6,810 nt of DNA, from positions 1 to 6,810 of the forward strand of contig NZ_CALCDX010000166.1 in assembly GCF_937900395.1 (NCBI RefSeq). Reading direction: 5' to 3'. The notes under the pieces were generated by a model. That model was not told the DNA's origin, searched no databases, and worked only from the letters and a program-made list of their open reading frames with translations. The position numbers were made by a program, and so were the translations under genes. This document shows, in pieces, positions 1-5,030 of this stretch (its first letter is position 1; each line of letters begins with the position of its first letter). This DNA is from an uncultured Caulobacter sp. (GTDB taxonomy: Bacteria; Pseudomonadota; Alphaproteobacteria; Caulobacterales; Caulobacteraceae).

Positions 1-410
1 TCATCGTCGATGGCCGCCACGTCGATCCGGTGACCCTGAAGATCGCCCTGCGCGCCCGTCCGCTGGACCGGTTCATGCTCGTCACCGACGCCATGCCGAC
101 CGTGGGCATGGTCGACAAGCGGTTCACGCTGCAAGGCCGCGAGATCACCGTGCGCGACGGGGTCTGCGTCGACGCCGCCGGCACCCTGGCCGGCTCGGAC
201 CTCGACATGGCCGCCGCCGTCCGCAACGCGGTGGCGATGCTGGGCTTGTCGCTGGAGCAGGCGGTGAGGATGGCCTCGGCCGCCCCGGCAGCGTTCCTGG
301 GCCTCTCCGACCAGCGCGGCGCCATAGCCCCCGGCTTCGCCGCCGACCTCTGCCTGCTAGACGACGATCTCAACGTCGCGAAAACCTGGATCGACGGCGC
401 CGTCGCCTAG
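1..410 (+). CDS. nagA: N-acetylglucosamine-6-phosphate deacetylase, C-terminal part (5' truncated by window edge)
   Basis: NagA removes the acetyl group from GlcNAc-6-phosphate in the cytoplasm, giving glucosamine-6-phosphate and acetate, the first committed step of GlcNAc catabolism. The reading frame is open from base 3 (first full codon) to the TAG at 408-410 and encodes 135 residues of the C-terminal half. The visible parts match the family: the D-G-x-H-V motif with its substrate-binding histidine (codon 18-20), then L-V-T-D-A containing the catalytic aspartate (codon 87-89, equivalent to Asp273 of E. coli NagA), the G-x-C-V-D and T-L-A-G-S strand motifs, and a G-x-I-A-P-G-F-A-A-D-L segment typical of the terminal beta-sandwich of amidohydrolases. 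The metal ligands lie before the window. GTG at base 30 is internal, not a start. The gene converges on the TonB-dependent receptor. In Caulobacter literature the name NagA has also been used for an outer-membrane GlcNAc receptor, so the symbol is ambiguous. Family assignment is confident. Confidence 0.93.
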   Translation, partial: IVDGRHVDPVTLKIALRARPLDRFMLVTDAMPTVGMVDKRFTLQGREITVRDGVCVDAAGTLAGSDLDMAAAVRNAVAMLGLSLEQAVRMASAAPAAFLGLSDQRGAIAPGFAADLCLLDDDLNVAKTWIDGAVA

Positions 411-422
411 TCCTCCAGCCAA

Positions 423-456
423 GGACAAGGCCGCCGGTCACCCGGCGGCCTTGTCC
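423..456. terminator. Shared inverted repeat between convergent genes, likely bidirectional terminator
   Basis: A perfect 15-bp stem (423-437 pairing with 442-456, GC-rich, closed by AAGG/CCTT and GGAC/GTCC) with a 4-base TCAC loop lies between the deacetylase stop (410) and the receptor stop (477). Its position between two converging stops and its predicted stability fit a terminator serving both strands. No run of T follows on either strand, so it is not a textbook intrinsic terminator; it may act with Rho or as a 3'-end stabiliser. Confidence 0.75.
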
Positions 457-476
457 GTCCATGCCTTTCGGCGGGA

Positions 477-3305
477 CTACATCTTGTAGCGGACCCCGAA
501 CATGATGGTCCGGCCGAAGTGGTTGTATTCGTAATTGCGATTGGCTTCGAGGTCGGTGAAGCGATCGCGGTACTCGTCGGTCAGGTTCACGCCTTCCAGC
601 GAGACTTCGAAGTTGTCGTTCACGCGATAGCGCATGGAGGCGTCGACGTTGACCGAGCTGTTATAACCCTCGAACACGTTGCCGGTGTCGCTGGCGGCGT
701 CGACATAGCCACCGCGATAGGCGACCGAGGCGCGCGCGCTGAACGGGCCGTCCTCGTAATAAAGCGTGGCGTTGAAGGCGCGCTTGGAGAGATCAAACAG
801 GCTCCCGCTTTCGTCCCGGGCGACGAGCAGCGGGAAGTTAACGGGCGTCCCGGTGGTCGGGTTGACCGGAGTAGCGGTCGTGGCCGCGCCATTGACGCGA
901 TAGGCGACGTTGGAGTCGACCAGCGTGACGTTGGCGATCCCGCCGAACTTCGACCAGAAGCCCGGCAGGAAGCTGAACGGCCCCTGCACCGCGAACTCGA
1001 CCCCCTTCAGCGAAGCGCCCTTGCCGTCGATCGTCGTACCGATCGTCCAAGGCCGCGCCTCGGGATTGGCGGCGGCCGGCGAGCTGGCCAGGATCAGCGA
1101 CAGCGGCAGCCCCGTCGACGCGTAGGTGCCCTGCACGGAGCTGGAAAGCGGGAAGCTCGCGATGTCCTTCTTGAACACGGCGATCGAGAAGATCGACTCG
1201 CGGGCGAAGTACCATTCCACGGCCGCGTCATAGGCGTTGGCGCGATAGGGCTTCAGCTGAGGATTGCCCGTGGTGATGCGGTAGTTGAAACCGTCCACAG
1301 AGCCGCCCGGCGTCAGGTTGCTGAGGTTCGGGCGGGTCATGACCTTGGCGGCAGAGGCGCGGACAATGACCTTGTCCATGGGATAGAGGACCAGATTGGC
1401 CGCCGGCAGCCAGTCATGATAGGTCCGGTCCACGGTGATGTTCTGACCGCTGTTGAGGCCGGTCGAGGACTGCTCGGTCTTCACGTAGCGCACACCGGCG
1501 TTGAGCGCGTAATCGAGACCCGCCAACTGGCTCTTCAGGTCCATCTGCAGATAGGCGCCAGTGTCCTTCTCGGTGACCGAGCGGGTGTTGCCGGCCTGCA
1601 CGAGCAGCGGGCGCTGATAGAGGTTGATCAGCGAGGCAGCCGCCTGAAGGTTCGGAGCGGCCCAGCTCGTCGTCGTGCCCGCGGGGGCTTCCGCGCCCGT
1701 CAAAGAGAAGTTGGTCGTGAGCGCCGAGGTGACCGGCGCGCCGTAGGTCCCAGCCGCGCAGGTGAAGGCCGCGCAATAGGTGGAGTCGCGAGCGCCTTCA
1801 CGCAGATCCAGATCGAACTGACGGAACACGGCGCCCGCCTTCACGGTCAGCTCGTCGGTCATCGCCCAGTCGCCATTCAAGGCGAACGTCTTGAACTTGT
1901 TGGTATTGTTAGAGGGGCGATCGCGGAACTCGGCGAACTGGAAGTTCGTCGGATCGCTGATGCTGGTGCCGAAAGCGAGCACCGGCTTCTTCATGTTCGT
2001 ATAGTCGTAGCTGTAGCCGGCCGCATCACGATCATCGAAGATGATCGTGGTCTCGTACGGGATATCGGCATCCGACTTCGAGAAGCCCGCCAGCGCCTGG
2101 ACCTTGAACCGATCCGTGAACTCGTGCGTCAGATTGGTGCTGAGTTGGTAGAAGGTCGTGTCCAGCTTGCGCTCGTAATGCTCCAGGCGGACCCAGGCGT
2201 TGTCGAACGTACCCTTGATCAGATTGTTGTTGGCGTCGATCGTGTAGTCGCGAACGTTGATCGAGCGCTCGTTCGACCGGAACAGAACCTCAGCCCACTT
2301 CTCGTTACGGATGGCGCTGTACTTCGAATAGAGACCGTCGATCGACAGCTTGGTGCGATCGGTCGGCGCGAACTGCAGGCTGCCGGTGACGCCCAGGCGC
2401 TCGCGGTCATGGGTGACTTCCCCATAGCGCGGGATGCGCGGGTGGAAGGCCAGGGTGACCTGATCGCAGGGCGCGCTCGAGACGTAGCTGCCGCCCGAGT
2501 TCTGAGTGGTGAAGCAGTTGGTCGTTCCAACGCGGTTGAAGCGCGCCTGCGCCCAACGGACCGTGTTGTTGGTCGCTTCGATCTGGTTTTGCTGCGAATA
2601 GGCCGCCGACACCGAGGCGGCCCAGAAGCCGCTCGGCGCGCGATAGTTGACCAGGCCGGCCACCCGCGGACCAAGGTCCTTGCTCAGGCTGTTGTATTGG
2701 CCCTGCGCGCTGAGGGCCATGGTGAAGCCGTCCTTGCCGCGCATGGGGTTGCCGGTGTTCAAGTCGACCACGGCGCCGAGCGAGCCTTCATCGAGCGAAG
2801 CCTCGGCGGTTTTGTGCACCACCAGCGAGCTGAACAGCTCCGAGGCGAAGACGTTGAAGTCGAAGCCGCGCTCGCGGTTGGCGCTGGCGCCGTCTGCCGT
2901 CGTGGCGACGGCCTCCATGCCGTTCACGCGCACGCGGGTGAAGCGCGAGCCAAGGCCGCGCACGGTGATCGCGCGGCCTTCGCCGCCGTCACGGACGATC
3001 GAGATGCCAGGGACGCGCTGTAGCGATTCGGCGAGGTTCTGATCAGGAAACTTGGCGATGTCCTCGGCGACGATCACATCGACCGACGAGACCGAGTCGC
3101 GCTTGACATTCAAAGCCGCGTCCAGCGACTTGCGGAAGCCGGTGACGACGACTTCCTCGACCACCGCCTCCGCCGGATCGGCGGCCTGCGCCGCCGGAGC
3201 CGTCTGCGCCATCGCGCCGCCGGCCATCATCAGGGTCAGAGCCAACGCGCCGCCCGAGACACCATACTGCAGAGCACGCGACCGCGCCGTGAAATTCTTG
3301 GACAT
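477..3305 (-). CDS. TonB-dependent outer-membrane receptor, Xanthomonas/Caulobacter class
   Basis: This 942-residue protein is a TonB-dependent transporter that imports a ligand across the outer membrane using ExbB/ExbD/TonB energy. Residues 1-33 form a signal peptide (basic N-terminus, hydrophobic stretch around 15-30, cleavage after A-M-A). A TonB box, E-E-V-V-V-T-G, lies at 50-56. The plug follows with F-P-D-Q-N-L-A-E-S-L-Q-R-V-P-G and V-R-G-L-G-S-R-F, then a long beta-barrel. Length and these motifs fit the TonB-Xanth-Caul (TIGR01782-like) subfamily, often linked to carbohydrate uptake. Two cysteine pairs (C264/C280 and C511/C516) fall in loop-like stretches and could form disulphides. 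The last residues are G-V-R-Y-K-M, ending in Met instead of the usual aromatic. The start at 3305 is chosen because a strong ribosome binding site precedes it; an in-frame ATG at 3329 would add eight residues before the signal peptide. The convergent deacetylase gene suggests GlcNAc or chitin oligosaccharides as substrate; this is inference. Confidence 0.93.
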   Translation of the reverse strand: MSKNFTARSRALQYGVSGGALALTLMMAGGAMAQTAPAAQAADPAEAVVEEVVVTGFRKSLDAALNVKRDSVSSVDVIVAEDIAKFPDQNLAESLQRVPGISIVRDGGEGRAITVRGLGSRFTRVRVNGMEAVATTADGASANRERGFDFNVFASELFSSLVVHKTAEASLDEGSLGAVVDLNTGNPMRGKDGFTMALSAQGQYNSLSKDLGPRVAGLVNYRAPSGFWAASVSAAYSQQNQIEATNNTVRWAQARFNRVGTTNCFTTQNSGGSYVSSAPCDQVTLAFHPRIPRYGEVTHDRERLGVTGSLQFAPTDRTKLSIDGLYSKYSAIRNEKWAEVLFRSNERSINVRDYTIDANNNLIKGTFDNAWVRLEHYERKLDTTFYQLSTNLTHEFTDRFKVQALAGFSKSDADIPYETTIIFDDRDAAGYSYDYTNMKKPVLAFGTSISDPTNFQFAEFRDRPSNNTNKFKTFALNGDWAMTDELTVKAGAVFRQFDLDLREGARDSTYCAAFTCAAGTYGAPVTSALTTNFSLTGAEAPAGTTTSWAAPNLQAAASLINLYQRPLLVQAGNTRSVTEKDTGAYLQMDLKSQLAGLDYALNAGVRYVKTEQSSTGLNSGQNITVDRTYHDWLPAANLVLYPMDKVIVRASAAKVMTRPNLSNLTPGGSVDGFNYRITTGNPQLKPYRANAYDAAVEWYFARESIFSIAVFKKDIASFPLSSSVQGTYASTGLPLSLILASSPAAANPEARPWTIGTTIDGKGASLKGVEFAVQGPFSFLPGFWSKFGGIANVTLVDSNVAYRVNGAATTATPVNPTTGTPVNFPLLVARDESGSLFDLSKRAFNATLYYEDGPFSARASVAYRGGYVDAASDTGNVFEGYNSSVNVDASMRYRVNDNFEVSLEGVNLTDEYRDRFTDLEANRNYEYNHFGRTIMFGVRYKM

Positions 3306-3308
3306 ATA

Positions 3309-3318
3309 GCCTCCTCCC
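3309..3318 (-). promoter_or_regulatory. Strong ribosome binding site that sets the receptor start
   Basis: On the minus strand GGGAGGAGGC lies three bases before the ATG at 3305-3303, so the AGGAGG core has close to standard spacing. It sits inside the longer open frame that begins at 3329 and therefore supports 3305 as the true start, which also places the signal peptide at the N-terminus. Confidence 0.85.
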
Positions 3319-3330
3319 GTGTCGACCATA

Positions 3331-3384
3331 GGCGCTTGCGCCCCTGTCTGGCCTTTGATCCGCTTCGCGACCTTCCCTCGCGAA
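3331..3384 (-). repeat. Receptor mRNA leader with two short inverted repeats
   Basis: The region between the operators and the receptor start holds two small inverted repeats: GGCGC-TT-GCGCC at 3331-3342, and a 7-bp stem TTCGCGA/TCGCGAA (3364-3370 with 3378-3384) around a 7-base loop. On the transcript the second loop reads GGGAAGG, which is purine-rich. The pair could fold in the 5' leader and affect mRNA stability or translation, or be incidental in GC-rich DNA. No known riboswitch was recognised. Confidence 0.35.
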
Positions 3385-3411
3385 ACGAGCCCCAGCCGGT
3401 AAGTCTTGATT

Positions 3412-3439
3412 TTTGTTACCGGTGTCAGAAGCCAACCAA
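3412..3439 (-). promoter_or_regulatory. Candidate housekeeping promoter for the TonB-dependent receptor
   Basis: Read on the minus strand, TTGGTTG (3439-3433), a 13-base spacer and GTAACAAA (3419-3412) give an imperfect match to the Caulobacter housekeeping pattern TTGaCgS-N10-14-GCtANAWC. The match is only moderate and is assigned mainly from position: it sits just over 100 bases before the receptor start, and its -10 part overlaps the left operator-like site, which would suit repression. Another promoter in this interval is possible. Confidence 0.3.
3414..3427. promoter_or_regulatory. LacI-family-type operator, proximal site
   Basis: TGTTACCGGTGTCA is a 14-bp imperfect palindrome centred on CG; five of seven positions of its half-sites match. 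The shape TGnnACC-GGTnnCA is typical of LacI-family repressors. It shares the 10-base core ACCGGTGTCA, inverted, with the site at 3446-3459. It overlaps the candidate -10 element of the receptor promoter. A GlcNAc-responsive LacI-type repressor such as Caulobacter NagR is a reasonable candidate given the neighbouring deacetylase, but the regulator is not in this window. Confidence 0.6.
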
Positions 3440-3445
3440 GGTTTT

Positions 3446-3459
3446 TGACACCGGTGGCA
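3446..3459. promoter_or_regulatory. LacI-family-type operator, distal site
   Basis: TGACACCGGTGGCA is a 14-bp palindrome with six of seven half-site positions matching, the better of the two sites. Its centre is 32 bp from that of the proximal site, close to three helical turns, so repressors on both would lie on the same DNA face. It sits just upstream of the candidate -35 element of the receptor promoter. Confidence 0.6.
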
Positions 3460-3570
3460 TAGTGCTAACAAAGCCGAGCTCGCGCCACAAGGCCGCAATG
3501 TGGCCACAAGTCGGAGAACGCGACGCGCCGTTGCGTTTCCGACACATAGCGTCGTTCTGGAAGCTTGGGC

Positions 3571-4041
3571 TTACGCCTCGTCGGGGCGGTAGTTGCTGAC
3601 CTGATACAGCCCCTGCAGCATGGCCTCGCGCTGATCGGCGGGCAGCAGGGCGCCATGCGCGCGCAGCAGGCGCAGGGCGTCGATATGGACGTCCACCGCG
3701 TCCCATCGCCAGTTGCCGGCGTCTTCGCAGCTGTCGACGAGCGTGCAGAGCGATACGGCCGCCTTGTCGATCCCCGCGTCGGACACGAAGGCGCTGACGT
3801 CAATGATCCGCGATCCCAGCACGTAAAGGCTCTCATACGACTCCGAGACGCGCTCGGGCGTATCCTTGCCAAACCGACGCTCGATCTCGGCGATGGCCTC
3901 GTCGAGCGCGGCCATGGACGACTCGCGAAGGCTCTCCACGCCGGCCTCGGCGGCGGCGATGGCGTCCTTGGCCATGATCCCGCCGCGCTCCTTGATCATC
4001 GCGGTCAGGCGGTTGGTCGGGCGGAACTTGCGGACTTTCAT
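3571..4041 (-). CDS. cheE: Chemotaxis operon protein CheE, function unknown
   Basis: This 156-residue protein matches the small protein named CheE at the end of the Caulobacter major che cluster; the name comes from gene order and remembered character, and its biochemical role is not established. It is soluble, with no signal peptide or membrane segment. A basic N-terminus (R4, K5, R7, R11, K17, R19) with P-T-N-R-L and a G-G turn at 20-21 leads into a long amphipathic helix (about 24-57). A second mostly helical part (about 63-130) contains Y-E-S-L-Y-V-L-G, S-L-C-T-L-V-D and V-D-V-H-I-D-A-L-R-L-L and looks like a helical bundle. H119 lacks the H-x-x-K-G context of an Hpt phosphotransfer site. 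Its ATG overlaps the stop of the preceding cheY (ATGA), and AAGGTG five bases before it serves as ribosome binding site. It is the last gene of the operon; no clear terminator was found in the 265 bases that follow. Confidence 0.8.
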   Translation of the reverse strand: MKVRKFRPTNRLTAMIKERGGIMAKDAIAAAEAGVESLRESSMAALDEAIAEIERRFGKDTPERVSESYESLYVLGSRIIDVSAFVSDAGIDKAAVSLCTLVDSCEDAGNWRWDAVDVHIDALRLLRAHGALLPADQREAMLQGLYQVSNYRPDEA

Positions 4042-4640
4042 ATCTGCACCTTGGCTGGGCGCATCAGGTTTGCGATTTCGTCGTCGGACATGTTGGGCGT
4101 CTGCGCCTCGCCCACCTCCGCCGGAAGGTCGTCCTTACGCCGCCCGTCCGTTCCTGGCGGCGGCCCCTCGTGCTTGAAGCGCCGATCAGGTCCGACATAG
4201 GTGTCGCACTCGATGAAGGCGCGGTCCTCGCGGGCCACCCAGAAGATGCGCTCCAGCAGCACCTTGGGCGTGATCGGCTTGGCCACCATGAAGTTGGCGC
4301 CCGCGTCGCGGACCTTGAAGATCTGCGAGGTGCGGGTGTGGCCGGTGACCAGGATGACGGGAATATAGCGATTGGTCTCGCCGCCTTCGCGGCGAAGCCA
4401 CTGGATGAACTCGATGCCGTCCGTCGTCGGCATCTGCACGTCGCTGATGATCAGGTCGAAGGTCTTCGTACGGACCAGGGTCTGGGCGTCGGCGACGCTT
4501 TCCGCGCGCAACAGCTGCTTGACGCCGAAGCCGGAAACGACTTGCGACAAGATGTCGAGCGAGGGACCGTTATCATCCAGTACGAGCACCGTCGCCCGCT
4601 CGAGATTGATCCGCGTCGAGGGGAGAAGCGCGTCGGTCAT
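4038..4640 (-). CDS. cheY: CheY-like response regulator with long C-terminal extension (CheYIII position)
   Basis: This 200-residue protein has a receiver domain at about 15-138 and a C-terminal extension of about 60 residues; ordinary CheY is 120-130 residues. The phosphorylation residues are present: acidic pair D22/D23, phospho-acceptor D67 in I-S-D-V-Q-M-P, T99 and K121. The residue equivalent to Tyr106 of E. coli CheY is Met118, so the usual aromatic switch is missing. The extension carries Y-V-G-P-D-R-R at 148-154, G-R-R-K at 166-169, a Pro/Gly-rich stretch, and M-S-D-D-E-I-A-N-L-M at 184-193, which resembles the CheY-binding peptide of FliM. ATG at 4640 is chosen because it lies five bases after the cheU stop and removes 42 upstream residues that overlap cheU and do not look like a receiver; no strong ribosome binding site precedes it, so coupling to cheU is likely. 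It may be a phosphate sink or act on a partner other than the motor switch; this is inference. Confidence 0.9.
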   Translation of the reverse strand: MTDALLPSTRINLERATVLVLDDNGPSLDILSQVVSGFGVKQLLRAESVADAQTLVRTKTFDLIISDVQMPTTDGIEFIQWLRREGGETNRYIPVILVTGHTRTSQIFKVRDAGANFMVAKPITPKVLLERIFWVAREDRAFIECDTYVGPDRRFKHEGPPPGTDGRRKDDLPAEVGEAQTPNMSDDEIANLMRPAKVQI

Positions 4641-4645
4641 AGGCG

Positions 4646-5026
4646 CTAGAAAAAGTCGAGTTCGCCAGCGACCTGGCGTTCCTCGGTCTGCTCTTCGGCG
4701 CGCAGGCGCTGGGCCATGTCGGCCAAGCCAAGACCGTTGAGGACCGGCGCGATCGACATGCTCCATTCGCCGGAGGCGTGATGGCCGATCCGCTCGAGCA
4801 CTTCCGACAGGCCGTGCAGCCTTTGGCTCAACTCGTCGAGGGCCTGCAGACGCGCTAGGTTCTCGACGGTGGCCCCGCCATTGGCGAGGTCGCCAGCCAG
4901 ATGCTCGCAGTCCCGGCAGATCGCCGCGGCCGAAGCCAGCTCCGCCGCCAAGCGCCGCGACAGCTCACTGACCGGCAGATGCTCGGTCGAGTCGGTCTTC
5001 GGCGAAGGCAGCGGCGAAGGTTGCAT
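4646..5026 (-). CDS. cheU: Small chemotaxis protein CheU, candidate CheT-like CheY phosphatase
   Basis: This 126-residue protein sits directly after cheD, where Caulobacter carries cheU and Sinorhizobium meliloti carries cheT. It is soluble and mostly helical. A Pro/Ser-rich N-terminus (1-19) is followed by an Ala-rich helix with a C-x-x-C pair (C37, C40), then an amphipathic helix at about 57-80 with L-Q-A-L-D-E-L-S-Q-R-L. D64 and Q68 form a D-x-x-x-Q motif, the arrangement used by CheZ (Asp143/Gln147) and reported for S. meliloti CheT to dephosphorylate a CheY. The tail after a charged linker is G-E-L-D-F-F, similar to the end of CheD. The start at 5026 is four bases after the cheD stop; the frame is open further upstream only over cheD, with Pro/Arg-rich shadow sequence. 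No clear ribosome binding site is seen, so coupling to cheD is likely. Phosphatase activity is a prediction from motif and gene order. Confidence 0.82.
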   Translation of the reverse strand: MQPSPLPSPKTDSTEHLPVSELSRRLAAELASAAAICRDCEHLAGDLANGGATVENLARLQALDELSQRLHGLSEVLERIGHHASGEWSMSIAPVLNGLGLADMAQRLRAEEQTEERQVAGELDFF

Positions 5027-5030
5027 ACGG

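Noticed and set aside
519..3023. An 834-codon open frame on the plus strand, antisense to the TonB-dependent receptor
   Set aside because: It lies wholly within the receptor gene. Its product is rich in Arg, Val, Gly, Ala, Asp and His without domains or motifs, as expected for a shadow frame opposite GC-biased codons. The receptor has a signal peptide, TonB box, plug motifs and ribosome binding site, so it is the real gene.
3306..3329. Earlier ATG at 3329 for the receptor
   Set aside because: It would add eight residues before a good signal peptide and would place the strong ribosome binding site inside the coding region. The start at 3305 fits better.
3491..3572. Possible terminator after cheE: quasi-palindrome GGCCgCAaTGtGGCC at 3491-3505 and an interrupted AGAACG...CGTTCT repeat
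   Set aside because: The stems are short or bulged, the first has almost no loop, and no T-run follows on the minus strand. There is not enough support to call a terminator.
3571..4041. CheE as an Hpt histidine phosphotransfer protein
   Set aside because: The helical-bundle look and H119 suggested it, but the residues around H119 lack the H-x-x-K-G pattern, so the function is left open.
4641..4766. Upstream extension of the long CheY to base 4766
   Set aside because: The added 42 residues overlap cheU out of frame and are Arg/Pro-rich shadow sequence. ATG at 4640 follows the cheU stop closely and begins just before a normal receiver domain.
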